Of a stretch of 64,000 bases of DNA, positions 1-11,187 are shown piece by piece; positions within the stretch are counted from its first letter, which is position 1; each line of letters starts with the position of its first letter. A program made the translations under genes and the position numbers. The stretch covers positions 263,286,077 through 263,350,076 of the forward strand of contig CP136061.1 in the NCBI GenBank assembly GCA_032622095.1. The letters run 5' to 3'. The notes below the pieces were generated by a model. It saw nothing but the letters and a program-made list of their open reading frames with translations, was not told the DNA's origin and did no database searches. The DNA comes from Siphonodentalium dalli. Lineage: Eukaryota > Mollusca > Scaphopoda > Gadilida > Siphonodentaliidae.

Positions 1-614
1 TTTGCGTCATCATTTTTTTAGCCGAGGAAAATAAATATAGACATGTTCAATTAGTTTGTGAATTTGACGTTCGTTGAAGTGATAGTGATGCCATGATCCA
101 TACGGCACATGTCCACAAAATAATTTTACTCGCAATTTGCACACATTGACACGATCAGCTAGTTTGGTCAATAAAAATCTGACATCGTAATCCCCCTCCA
201 AGCAACCGGTTACGGTTTATAGAGCAAGCTGCACCAACTTGAAAGGAGGTCATTGTGCCAGTCGCATGCGCGCGACATACCAATCATCTCACAACGTCGC
301 CAACTAATGCTAGCGCTTTGATGTTTCCGACGAAGCATATCCAACTTGACAAGCACGTGCTCCGATGTTTTTTAACTTTTTCGACTGCGTATTTCCGGGA
401 AGTTTGGGACTATTATACATTTATACTTGCTCTAACTTCCCTGTTTGTTGGGACCATATGATGGGTTTCAACCTACATGGAGAATATTATAACTTGGGAC
501 GGTATTACGATATTTTTATTTCAGACGATATTATTGACGATATCAAAATTAAAACCGGCTATACCCGATATATCGTCATATCGCCCAGCACTATTCATTG
601 GGGCTCGCCTGAAT
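1..614. other. No gene recognised (left edge)
   Basis: AT-rich sequence with short chance reading frames only. No splice-bounded exon, RNA gene or repeat end could be supported. Confidence 0.5.
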
Positions 615-703
615 ATGAAAAGCTGGCTACGAATGTGATCGCCATAGAAAAGCTGGCTACATTTGTGATCGATTAAAAAACCTGGCTACGAATGTGATTG
701 GAT
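615..703. repeat. Three tandem units of about 30 bp
   Basis: The word AGCTGGCTAC followed by GAATGTGATC (or a close variant) recurs at about 621, 651 and 681, giving three imperfect units of 29-30 bp. No function is suggested. Confidence 0.75.
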
Positions 704-1047
704 CGCGGAGCCTTGTGACAATGACCCCATCAGCGAAAGTTACATTAAGTGATGTTTTTAATATTTTTTGGTATTTTTGATTTTGAGAAAAACAATGCCG
801 ATGGTGGCTAGCTGTCTTGAATTTAAAAATTGAATTTCCAATTCATGAGCACAGGCTATATAATCATATGCATAAAGCCATTCTTTAAGAGTTTTGGTGC
901 TGATTCTTTACGACACGCGAGTCACGAGTGACGTATACTATTTATAGATCCTGGTACCGGTGCAGTTAACAATACTTATAGTTGCTTATTACATAAAATT
1001 TATGTTAGCGAGTTTATCACTAACACAAATTTATAAACTAGTTATTC

Positions 1048-1098
1048 AGAGAGAGAGAGAGAGAGGGGGGGGGGAGAGAGAGAGAGAGAGAGAGAGAG
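1048..1098. repeat. GA/G microsatellite
   Basis: A (GA)n tract is interrupted by a run of ten G and then resumes, about 51 bp in all. On the minus strand it gives a Leu/Ser-repeat frame that is not a gene. Confidence 0.95.
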
Positions 1099-2394
1099 TT
1101 TTGGTCCCCTTATGACCAATAATTGCAACCAGTAGCATTACAAAGTCAAGTAGTACATATAGGCCTACCGGTACATAACGAACATAAAACAAGAAGAAAA
1201 AAACAATACCACGTGATCGTGCCATAAATAGAAATAAATTATATATGAAATATTTGTACAAATTACCATTCAGTCAAATGAAGAATATCTTCTAAGTTCG
1301 AAAACCGCACGCACTTTCAAATATTTTTGAATTTCGCGGGCTTTAAATTTAGGTTTCGATTTTATTTCGTTCCGACTTTGTTATTCCGAAAAAATGGTTT
1401 TGTGTCGTTTGTCATTCCGATTCTAGAACGGGTGATGAAGATTACGCAGATTTGTCTTCGTTGGTGAATTTACAATACCTTACCGAAATAAAGTGAGGTT
1501 TTCGAAGAACTGGAAAAATATACCTATGGAATGTTGTAGATTGGCATCTAAGGTGTAAGAGGTACCAAAAGTTTTTAGTGAAAATTTATTTTTTGTAGGA
1601 ATACAGTTGAGTTCAAAATGGGTGGCAACGATTTCTTGTTTCATTCCTTCCGTGACCTATGGTCCCGGGTGGTGGTTCTGCCAATAAAAGAGGGGTTTTG
1701 ACCAAATTCCAAGCTCCTGTGATCTGACCTAATCACTAAAAGCGGTCAGCAGAATAATTGGGCATGCTTTTTAAAGTTCAGCCGAATTGCATCTGAAGCA
1801 TCTGTTTTGAAGTGCTTGATAATCTTATATTGGTGTCGCTTAATGTGCTGCATGGGTTATTTCAAATTCTCGGCAGATTTTGTGAAAATAAATAAGAATA
1901 CACTCCGCTTTTTTTGTGGAAAAACTATCTGCAGAGTTATCTCTCTTGTACTGACAATACATATTATCATTCAGCATTCAGCTAATTAGCTGTATTATCA
2001 TAGGCTTGTGATGATCTTATCTGACAGATTTATCAACATTCCCATGAAATTTAGAGTGGGTCATAGGTCTTGGTGTCATTAATTAAATAAATTGCCAGAT
2101 GGTTTTGTTCAGATCTGTAAATAGGAGATTTGGTATGTCATATTATATAGATACTGCATCGCTTGGAGTTTAAAATAGAGGATACTATGCTTGCCTGCAA
2201 CTTGCCTGCAATTGGTCTCAGAATTTACAATATACTGCTCTCTTTTGAAGATGGCAGGGAGTATAACTATGTTATTAGTTACAACTGACACTGTAACACC
2301 ATCTCTTTCTGATTCATGTATTTATTTCTAACCATTCATCATTAACAAAGAAATTTCAGGAAAATTTAGTTTAAACAATATTTTATTTGAACTA
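1099..2394. other. No gene recognised
   Basis: I see no exon with good splice sites, no RNA gene and no clear repeat boundary in this stretch. Confidence 0.45.
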
Positions 2395-4673
2395 AGGGAG
2401 CATGTCAAAACCTCTTTCGCATATGCGAAAAAAATGCGATAAAACTGCGAAAAATGTGACGTCATTGACATCGTTTTTTCGACATTATCGGAGTTTTTTC
2501 GTGATTACCGTAACGTTGTACGTTTTCGTCATTTTCGCGTCTTGGTTCGATGTTTTCGCAATTATCGCAGTTTTGTTTCGCAGTTTTGCTCAAATGTTCG
2601 CTGATTTGTTTCGACATATTTTCGCAGTCTTTGTTTTCGTCAAGATCGCAGCATTATTTACCTCAATATTGCTGTTCTGTCAATATGATTGGAAGGACAG
2701 TTTGTGTTCAATAAATACATTACTCCATGGTCGCAGTTTTTTACCAATGTGTCGCGAACGGGAAGATTTCGGTGTCCATGCTGAAATTTCTCAGATCGGA
2801 GTTTTTTTCATAAGAATTCCAATGATTTAATCGGAGTTTTCTCCGATATGAAAACAATTCCGATTTGATCGGAGTTCTATGTACCGGTATTAGTAAATTT
2901 CTCCGATCTACTGAAATCTCCGATTTGGTTAAAATCGGACAATTCAAACGTTCATGAACTATTATTAATAGAAGATTAAAGTCCCAAATAAAAGATTACC
3001 AGACCCGATTTATATAATAGGATAGGCCTACAACCATTTCCTACGTTTTGATGTGGCCGCAAATCGGTGGTTTTACAACAGTGATATTGTATCACTGGTT
3101 TACAGTAAATGTTACAGTACAATGTTGAAGCCCCCCAAAATCTCGTGCAATAATTGCTACATCGTCGCATTAAGACTGATGCAGTGTTACCGTAAACAAT
3201 GCAAATTTTGATTTCGAAAAACGTTTTTTGTGTGTGATTATGTAATTTGTCTTCAGTTTGGGTAAACCGTCACCATTTAATTGTGCGAACTATTATGAAT
3301 AAAGGAATACAGCCGAGGACGACAATAAATTATTCCACAACCCAGATTTATTGTATACTTTCCATATGCCACGTAGAGTTAATTTCTACAGTTTCAATCT
3401 GTCTTTCTAGACCAGACACATATTTTAATGTGGACGCAAATCAGGGGGGTTTACGGCATCGTACCGTAAACCCGGTGGTGGTTTTGTCGTAAACAATGCT
3501 TTCATTTTTGCAATATAAGTATGAAATCATTGTTAGATATCGGAAGCGCAGCGTTATCATGATTAATTCCTCGGCGACTTTTTTTTCAAATCTACACATT
3601 TTATTCAATATATATCAGCGATCAGATGCGACAAAGTTATGTCAATACAAAGCATATTATATAATAGTTTGGAATTTCCACGAATTGCACGTGTTATGAT
3701 GTGCTATTTTTAGCACTAATTTCCCAGGCCAATCTTAGTTTCGTTTGTGGGTAGCATTGACTGACAGAAGAGTTGAGTGTTATGTTTTTCTCGATTCTTT
3801 ATTGAATGAATAATAAAAACATGGATAATGATATACATACCATTATAAAACAATGAAGTTAGGGGGGTATGGCTCTATATATGTCTGGCGTTGATACAAT
3901 GTGATGAGGGTTTGTTCTATATCGGGCCTATTGCTTCAAATGCTGGATCATCGGATGGACGGTTGTCGCTCCCGTTGTGGGTAGGTGCAGCTGGTTTCAA
4001 ATTTCTGTGTGATTTCGTCTTTTTTCTGTTAGATGTGTGAAACCTGGGGTTGTGAAAACCCTAACTTCTTCGTACTGTTGACCTGTGTAAACTGCTGGTC
4101 TAATATTTTTCCAACTGCGTATATGTCCGCTAAAGATAGATCTATTCGATTTCATCACTGATTCTAGCCATGATCGAACTGATATTATGACATCAAGTCG
4201 CTTCATTTTGGAATTTTATATATCAGAGGTGTTGTTTTTGTCCAACGAGTTAAACCATTGTTCACTAATTGAGAAGACATCACGACAACAAAACTGTCTA
4301 GACTACGCATAGTTGTAAGGGACCGGTATATACGTCATATTTCAGTAGACCTATATGTTTGTATAGCCTGTTGATAAATGTCACTCCTTCACACATTTGG
4401 AATGGGTTGACTATTGTTTAATTAGGCCTTGTGCGAACTCATAGCTATCAAAACAGTCGAGCTGTCAAGTCGATGTACTTGTGTGTTAACCGCATAGAGT
4501 TGTTTGTATGGCCTTTGGCTGAACTTTATTTTCCTTCACACAATTTAGCCAATAAAAATTCAGCTGGCATCTGATTACACAGAAGTCAAAAATAAATGCG
4601 CGAATTTATGAAGTGCGACAACATCGTATCGATGTTTTAACTTTTCGTCGAAAGAGGTTTTGACATGCTCCCT
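2395..4673. mobile_element. Putative DNA transposon or foldback with 25-bp perfect terminal inverted repeats
   Basis: The 25 bases at 2395-2419, beginning AGGGAGCATGTCAAAACC, are found as an exact reverse complement at 4649-4673. They delimit 2.28 kb with no long open frame, so this would be a non-autonomous copy. I could not find a convincing target-site duplication: the flanks are TTGAACTA on the left and AAACAGAA on the right. Superfamily is therefore open. The left 550 bp is unusually rich in short TCG-containing words. Confidence 0.6.
2402..2945. repeat. Cryptically simple stretch rich in TTTTCG and ATCGGAG/CTCCGAT words
   Basis: From about 2400 to 2660 the motifs TTTTCG, TTCGCA and TCGCAG recur many times. 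From about 2790 to 2945 ATCGGAG and its complement CTCCGAT recur at least six times in both orientations. The 142-aa open frame here follows from the T-rich simple sequence and is not taken as a gene. Confidence 0.5.
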
Positions 4674-5094
4674 AAACAGAACAGAATTACAAACATGACA
4701 TATAAAATTTGGTAAGCTGAAATGTTTATCTTTGATGATTTCAGAAAAGGAAGTTATATCAGTCACTCAAAAATTAGAACTGTCTGCTTGCCAAATTATG
4801 AAAGGAAAAACTAGTTGAAAACATTGGATAGCTATGATCGGACATTTGTAAGATCATTTAAAATTCTACCAATAAGTCTAATGATATCTGATTTTGCAAC
4901 ACGTAACATTCAATATAGTTTCAGATATTCTGTGTGTTCGGGTTTCAATTCGGTTATGCAAAATTATTTTGTATCAATAAATACAAAAAAAATAGTTGCT
5001 AACTAGGCCAATTGCTGGGATACTATCAAAATATTGTATAGCAGTGTGCAGCCAAACAGAATGCAAGAAAGTCTCTGGAGATATAATATATATA
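4674..5094. other. No gene recognised
   Basis: AT-rich sequence with no supported exon, RNA gene or repeat boundary. Confidence 0.4.
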
Positions 5095-6865
5095 GATAAT
5101 ACTAGCAGGGTTACCCGGCATTGCCCAGGTTAAAGTGATGTGAAACCCTCTGCATGTTGTGGATATTTGGTGGGAATAGAGATTACTCTTGCTCAAAGTG
5201 TTACATGTATTCTCATAAATTGTATATTCAAATAGCATCACAAAACATGATTCTTACACATGGAATGTAAGTGGTTGCTCACCGTGTCAATTGTCATTTT
5301 GTTTATCGCGATTAATCCGTTCCACCAATAAAGAAGTATTTATTTATTTTCATTGTACACGTCAGACGTTATGACATGAAACATGAACATCATAAATACA
5401 TTAGTTCGTAACATTTAATGTCGACAATTGGGCTTTACATATATAGAGATGTATCAATCAATCTAGTTGGTTAGACTAAGATTTTGAGGACACCTGGCTA
5501 TCATATCTCCATGAAGATACAGATGTTTAAAGAAATGTCCAGGGACTCCTCTGTTCATGACGCCATCAATTGGCGAAATATTCTCAGTTTAAAAGAAATG
5601 AAGCTATGCATGTATATCAGCTACATGTGCCTGACACAGATAGCGATTTTGCAATATATGCAATATGCAATCCCCTGACGGTTTGAGGTATCTCAGTTTA
5701 CAAGAATCTGTTAAATAAAATGCTTTCTTCTATGTATATTTTTTGCTAGCTCGTTATACGTTTTTAACACGCACGATTTGATTCCTCGTATCATTTGAGA
5801 AGAACTTGTATGAATTTGCTTGTTATTGGCACCAAACATATTTTGTATCAGTTTTTGTGACCCTTCCGTTCCTATTTCAGACGGAGGCAGTGCCTCTTTT
5901 GTCATCATTAAACCACATACTTAGACTCATTATGGAAATATAATAAAAATATATATAACATGGGTGAAAATTGGCGAGTATACAAATTCGTATCAAATTT
6001 AGTGCCCCCATATCTCTCTTCCAAACGGCACCAATTTGGCGTTTCTAAACGGTTAAACCACACGATTAGATTTCTCGTATCACGGAGAAGAATATATATC
6101 AATCTGGTGGAAATCAGCGTTAAACATATTGTTCATCTATTTGTGTGTGATATTATGGAGATGATTATTGATAAGTTTGGTACTAATCGGCGACTAAATC
6201 AATTGTGATAAAATTTAATGCCCACCCACCCCCATCTTTCACCAAAACAACACAAACATGACGTCTTTAAATCACACGATCAGACGTATTTATGGATAAG
6301 AATGCGTATCACTTTGGTACAGCTTTAATTAAGCCACACCATTAGACTCCTCATGACATGGTGATGATAGTGTGGTGGCAATCGGCGACTAAACCAATTA
6401 TTATCAAATTGAGTGCCTCTCCTACAATCTTTCATCCAAACGACAGCAATTTGGAGTCTTTAACTCGCACAATTAGAGTCCTTGTATCATGGAGAAGAAT
6501 ATATATAAATTTGGTGAAATCGGCGCTAAAATTAGTTTTATCAATTTTGATGCCCATATCATCTTCCGTGCATCCCAGACGCGAATGACGCCACTTTTGA
6601 CAAATTTAAACAACACCATTAGATTCCTCATATCATGGGGATGATTATATATAAGTTTCGTGGCAATCAGCGACAAACTTTTTCTGCCCCTCCCTATTTC
6701 TGACCCTGACAACAACGGCGTCACTTTAGAAAATCCTAACCCGCACCATTATCTTTCTCGTAAAAAGTTACCCCTAGTAGACCCCTTTGGTGCCATCTAG
6801 ATGGGCCCCTGTGAATTTCTATAGAACACAGACAGACAGTCGCAAATATAGATATAGATTCCTAT
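5095..6865. repeat. Degenerate interspersed repeat headed by an ACTAGC..ACCCGGC motif
   Basis: It opens with TACTAGCAGGGTTACCCGGC after an AT-rich tract and closes near an ACAGACAGACAG tract at about 6826-6840. From about 5750 to 6720 a module recurs about five times. It carries variants of CACCATTAGA, CTCGTATCATGGAGAAGAATATATAT and GGTGGCAATCGGCGAC (split here by small changes), plus a CCAAACGAC-like block. Similar GTTGCCCGGG-type heads are common in dispersed animal repeats. I do not assign a superfamily and see no intact coding frame. Confidence 0.5.
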
Positions 6866-7562
6866 ATTTCATATGGAGGGTCCTTTGGTGACTGGGATTA
6901 GATTTGTCACAGTTGCAAAGCCAGGGTCATAAATCGTAGTATTTTTTAAAAATGTCTTCTTCACAAGAACCATCTGTCCTATTAATCTTATATTTGGCAT
7001 AGAGGATGCATGAGTGACTGGGATTCAGATTTGTTGAATAGTCAAATAGAGATTGAGCCAGGGACACATCTATTTCCTTCCTTGATAATTCTTATAATGT
7101 GTTCTTCGCATGAACCATTTGGCCTATATGTATGTTATATATGGTATGGAGGGTCCTTGTGTAACTGGAATTCAGATTTGTTAAAATGGAACCACTAGTT
7201 CGAATAGGGGTGGAGCCAGAGACAAAACTATTTCCCTCCATGTAGTTAATAATAAGCCTTCTTTGCAAGAACCATCAGGTCTATTTAGCTGATATTTAGA
7301 AGGAGGGCCCTTTGGTGACTGGGATTCAAATTTATTCAAATAGTCTCAATCCCAGTCCATCCATACGTCAACAATTCTTTAAACATCTTCTCCAGAACCA
7401 TAAGACTGCATGGTTTCATATTCAGATTTATTTCAAATGGGGTCATAGGAAGTAGGGGCGAGTCCAGGGACATAACTCTTTCCCTCTATAGTAATTCACA
7501 CTCTTCACATGTAAAAACATCTTCGTCGCAAGAATCATCTGGTCTATTTATCATATATTTAA
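6866..7562. repeat. Modular dispersed repeat, ATGGAGGGTCC..TGACTGGGATTCAGATTTG family
   Basis: The block GTGACTGGGATTCAGATTTG or a near variant recurs at about 6885, 7010, 7155 and 7310. It is linked to an AGCCAGGGACATAACTCTTTCC block and a TCTTC..CAAGAACCATCTG block, so module length is 125-155 bp. The same modules lie at 9642-9790, 18140-18710 and 24331-24765, which makes this a dispersed family rather than a local satellite. The array is split by the insertion at 7577-9627. Confidence 0.7.
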
Positions 7563-7576
7563 TATAGATGGAGGCT

Positions 7577-7835
7577 ATAAGGAGAGGTGAGAGGTTAATC
7601 TCCAGGGAAGATCACCATCAACGAATAATCCTTTGCTAGAAATGGTCTACTAGTTTCGGATTGTTATTATCCTTCGTCAGGACCTGTGGGTGTGAGAAAA
7701 GTAGCTTGCTGACTCCGTTTATATAGCCCATGGTGCGGCATCCGTCCATGTGATTGGTCGAAACCGTTAAGGTCAAGGGGTTGTGAGTATGGTTCACTAT
7801 TGTGGTTCACTGAGTGGGGGAATAGTTGTGGTTCA
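7577..7835 (-). repeat. Penelope-like terminal repeat (pLTR), minus-oriented copy
   Basis: It is the reverse complement of 8741-9000 with few differences. Read on the minus strand it runs CCAAT box, TATATAA, about 40 bp of leader, hammerhead core, then a tail ending in CACCTCTCCTTAT. Its hammerhead has the better stem II of the two copies. Confidence 0.65.
7644..7684 (-). ncRNA. Hammerhead ribozyme motif (minimal, short stem III)
   Basis: Read on the minus strand: GGTC (stem I, 5'), CTGACGA core, one extra A, GGAT-AATAACA-ATCC (perfect 4-bp stem II), GAAA core, a 2-bp stem III (AC/GT with a TA loop), cleavage triplet GTA, then GACC (stem I, 3'). All invariant positions (CUGANGA, GAAA, NUH) are present. 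The extra A between core and stem II and the very short stems I and III resemble hammerheads described in Penelope-like elements, some of which act as dimers. Activity is inference. Confidence 0.7.
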
Positions 7836-8312
7836 CTAATATGGTTCACTCATGTTGGTTCCATTTCTGGTTCACTGTGGTTCATTAATATGGTTCACTG
7901 TGTTGTTTCCATATCTGGTTCACTCGGTGGTTCACTCCCTTATATTGTGGTGTTAAAAAATAACAGTATCTTAGCCTATTTTTTGTGGTTCACTCAGGTT
8001 CACTGGGGCGTGGACTATTGTGGTTCACTCCTTAATTTGTTGTGGTTCACTAATTTTTGTGAGCTAGTTGGTTAATGTTATTCATATATATGGTACAGTG
8101 GTTCACATCTGTGGTTCACTCCTATTTGCTAGAGGTGTTTTGGATGTGTAGTATGGTTTTTCACATATGTGGTTCACTGGTGTGGTTCACTCAGGTGTTA
8201 TGGTTCACCATTTAGGATCTCTAAATTAGTAGCCAGGTTTGAGGTTCATTGAACTTTATTCTATGTTTGGTTCATAAGGTGGTTCACATTTGTGGTTCAC
8301 TATAACATCACA
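7788..8312 (+). repeat. GGTTCACT word cluster
   Basis: About twenty copies of GGTTCACT, or variants such as GGTTCACA and GGTTCATT, are irregularly spaced by 10-60 bp and all point the same way. They fill the space between the two inverted terminal repeats. The irregular spacing argues against a normal microsatellite. Confidence 0.8.
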
Positions 8313-8740
8313 GTGGTTCCCAATGACGTCACATGTTGTTATGGTTATTTCTGGTGATGGGGCCATTTGTCATAGTGATTTTTATGGTGTATTTTGGGAG
8401 ATCGTTGCTCTGTGGCTATTTATGATTGTGCATAGTTTTTAATCTGTAATGAGGAGTGGGCTAACTACTGACCTTGGTTCTTTTCTGGAATGGCAGGCAT
8501 AGGTGGCTTCGATATAGCCCTGTTTCATTTGGAACAATCGAAAGTCGGCGCCGTTGGATGAAGGATGAATTTGTCATGCTAAGCAAATAGACCTGTATTT
8601 ACTCAATGAATACAGTGTCGTAAAATTGACCATAGTAGAAGTCAGGGAATGATTGACTTCCTTATTAGCGGAGATACTTTATTCTAAGAATAAGGCGTGT
8701 CTGCGGCCGGGTTTGTTGATGTACAACTGATGTGTATGTA

Positions 8741-9000
8741 GAACCACAACTATTCCCCCACTCAGTGAACCACAATAGTGAACCATACTCACAACCCCTT
8801 GACCTTTACGGTTTTGACCAATCACATGGAAGGAATGCCGCACCATGGGCTATATAAACGGAGTCAGCAAGCTACTTTTCTCACACCCACAGGTCCTGAC
8901 GAAGGATAATAACAATCTGAAACTAGTAGACCATTTCTAGCAAAGGATTATTCGTTGATGGTGATCTTCCCTGGAGATTAACCTCTCACCTCTCCTTATA
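8741..9000 (+). repeat. Penelope-like terminal repeat (pLTR), plus-oriented copy
   Basis: Ordered elements: CAACCCCTTGACC at about 8801, a CCAAT box (GACCAATCA, 8816-8824), a TATA box (TATATAAACG, 8851-8860), the hammerhead at 8892-8932 and a tail ending at 9000. The open frame begins 31 bp downstream. This is a plausible promoter for the element, with the ribozyme in the transcribed leader. Confidence 0.65.
8892..8932 (+). ncRNA. Hammerhead ribozyme motif
   Basis: GGTC, CTGACGA, A, GGAT-AATAACA-ATCT, GAAA, a 2-bp stem III (AC/GT around TA), cleavage triplet GTA, GACC. The core matches the minus copy at 7644-7684. The single change in stem II (ATCC to ATCT) leaves a G-U wobble at its base. 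Stem I is only 4 bp. Confidence 0.65.
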
Positions 9001-9030
9001 TTTATTCACTTTACCCACCATCAATGGATA

Positions 9031-9551
9031 ATGGCCATGTCACAGCCAACCAACATCGAAACTAGCATGGACTCTCTACTAGAGAGTGCCTCTGAAACTA
9101 CCTTTATTGAGAACAAGGAACAAACTAAGTGCACTGTCCAGACACAAGATAATGGTCTTGAACCCGCCATAAGGCAGATATATCCACAGACATTATCAAT
9201 CTGTATAAAGCTATTGGCAACAAGACAGCAAAGGAATTGATACTGAACATACAGTCCAGCTTCCTAGAATATGCGCTTCCAAATGGAGTAAGCCCCAAAG
9301 GGCTAACCGCCAATACACCACCAGGGAAAGCCCCCACCCCGGACATAACCAGAGAACACTTCAACGTGATCCTGTATGATTGTATGGAGATAGTTAATGT
9401 CATCACAGACTCATTATATCTCTGCTGCAAACATGACAGACAACACTTGTCACATTGGACTGCAACTAAGTCGGTCACAGTATATCCCACCTTACATACT
9501 AAATCATTGATATACTGGCCGGGGACTCAGATAATGACGCTACGAAATTAG
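9031..9551 (+). pseudogene. Broken N-terminal open frame of the Penelope-like element
   Basis: An ATG at 9031 opens a frame with a Ser/Thr/Glu-rich start. A shift near 9160-9235 leads into a second frame to 9551, which reads through segments such as LYKAIGNKTAKELILNIQSS and a Pro-rich stretch (TPPGKAPTPD). No reverse transcriptase motif is reached before the element ends at 9627. Position just after the pLTR fits the start of the element's ORF. I do not recognise the domain and do not claim a function. Confidence 0.4.
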
Positions 9552-9641
9552 GGAAACATAATTTACATTTTACTCAGAATGCTATTTCCTTGAATAGGAA
9601 GGACTTTTTAGTCACCTCTCTTCTTATTATAGATGGAGGCT

Positions 9642-9790
9642 CCTTGTTCAAATAGAATCAAGTGGGGCCAGGGCCATAACTCTTTTCCTCCATAATAATT
9701 CTCAAAATATCATTTCCTCAAGAGCCATTTGGCCGATATGCAGGGTCCTTGATTGACTTGTTAAAACGGGGTCGACCGGTCAAGAAATGG
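9642..9790. repeat. Continuation of the modular dispersed repeat
   Basis: The GGGGCCAGGGCCATAACTC and CTCAAGAGCCATTTGGCC blocks continue the array interrupted at 7577. This supports a simple insertion of the Penelope-like element. Confidence 0.65.
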
Positions 9791-9803
9791 CGGGGTTTAC
9801 CAT

Positions 9804-11187
9804 TTTTAGCTCAACTTACTTTGTAAGTTTGAGCTATTGCCATGGTTTGGCGTCCGTCGTCCGTGTGTCCGTCAACAATTTCATTTGGCGTGGGCTACAG
9901 GTCGTACCTTTGATCTGATCATTATGAAATTTGTCATGAATGTTGACATTGACATGTAGATGGGAACGAGTCATTTTGGGGTCATTCGGCCTAAAAACAT
10001 GGCCACTGGTGGCCATCTTGGATTTCAAAATTCAATCCATTGGCGCGGGCTATAGGTCGTACTGTTCGTCTGATCATCATGAAATTTGTCATGGATGTTA
10101 ATATTGACATGTAGATGGGAACGAGTGATTTTGGGGTCGTTCAGCCAAAAAACATGGCCGTCAGCAGCCATCTTGGATTTTACTCTTTGCATGACTAAAT
10201 CCTTTGGCGCGGGCTACAGGTCGTAGTTTTGGTCGGAACTTCATGAAATTTGTCATGGATGTTAACAATGACATGTAGATGGGAACGAGTGATTTTGGAG
10301 TCATTTGTCTAAAAAACATGGCCGCCAGCAGCCATCTTGGATTTTACTCTTTGCATGACTAAATCCTTTGGCGTGGGCTACAGGTCGTACCTTTGGTCTG
10401 ATCTTTATGAAATTTGTCATGAATGTTGATATTGACATGTAGATGGGAACGAGTCATTTTGGGGTCATACGGCCAAAAAACATGGCCGCTGGCGGCCATC
10501 TTGGATTTCAAAATTCAATTCATTGGCACGGGCTACAGGTCGTACTGTTCGTCTGATCATCATGATATTTATCACGGATGTTAATATTAAATGTAGATGG
10601 GAACGAGTGATTTTGGGGTCGTTTGGCTAAAAAACATGTCTGCCAGCAGCCATATTGAATTTTACTCTTTGCATGACTAAATCCTTTGGTGTGGGCTACA
10701 TGTCGTAGCTTTGGTCGCAACTTCATGAAATTTGTCATGGATGTTAACAATGACATGCAGATGGGAAACGAGTCTTTTTGGGGTCGTTCAGCGGAAAAAC
10801 ATGGCCGCCAGCAGCCATCTTGGATTTTACTCTTTGCATGACTAAATCCATTGGCACAGGCTACAGGTCGTACCTTTGATCAGATCATTATGAGATTTGT
10901 AAAGGCTGTAGATGGGAACAGGTCATTTTGGGGTAATTCGGAAAAAAACATGGCTGCCGGTGGCCATTTTAGAATTTACTCTTTGCATCAATAAATCCTT
11001 TGGCACACCATAATCACCACATCCCTGATCCGAACATTATGAAACCTGTCATGAATGTTGATATTGACATGTACATCTAGTCTTACTTAGACATTTCAAT
11101 TAGCACCTTTCCTATTCCTCCATTTACTGTCAACCATTAAATTATTCCCCTACCTAACTTGAGATACAGTGTCATTGACACTTTCAT
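9804..11187 (+). mobile_element. Helentron/HINE-like element with ~160-bp tandem core, copy A
   Basis: It starts with a palindrome (AGCTCAACTTACTTTGTAAG, then TTTGAGCT), then GCTATTGCCATGG and CGTCCGTCGTCCGTG. About seven tandem monomers follow, each with GTCATGGATGTTAA, ACATGTAGATGGGAACGAGT, ATGGCCGCC and CATCTTGGATTT. It ends in a relic of the 3' hairpin ACAGTGTCATTGACACTTTCAT. A subterminal inverted repeat, tandem core and 3' hairpin are diagnostic of Helentron-derived HINE elements. No Rep/helicase gene is present, so it is non-autonomous. Confidence 0.65.

Larger units (their letters stand above)
7577..9627 (+). mobile_element. Penelope-like element insertion with inverted terminal repeats and 14-bp target duplication
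   Basis: TATAGATGGAGGCT lies on both sides (7563-7576 and 9628-9641). Joining across it restores an uninterrupted module of the host repeat. The inserted DNA begins ATAAGGAGAGGTGA and its last bases are nearly the reverse complement of this. It holds two ~255-bp copies of one sequence in inverted orientation (7577-7835 and 8741-9000), each with a hammerhead core and a TATA box, then a short broken open frame. Hammerhead motifs inside pseudo-LTRs, tandem or inverted LTR arrangements and variable 10-15-bp duplications are known for Penelope-like elements. No reverse transcriptase or GIY-YIG domain remains here, so the assignment rests on architecture. A DIRS-like or other ribozyme-bearing retroelement is the alternative. 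Confidence 0.6.

Noticed and set aside
404-430. The peptide DYYTFIL in a plus frame here is identical to part of the ARM exon at 17608-18090
   Set aside because: Only about 18 bases match, there are no splice sites around it and no further homology, so it is taken as chance.
2402-2830. 142-aa frame with long hydrophobic runs
   Set aside because: It is produced by TTTTCG/TTTCGC simple sequence and has no domain or exon structure.
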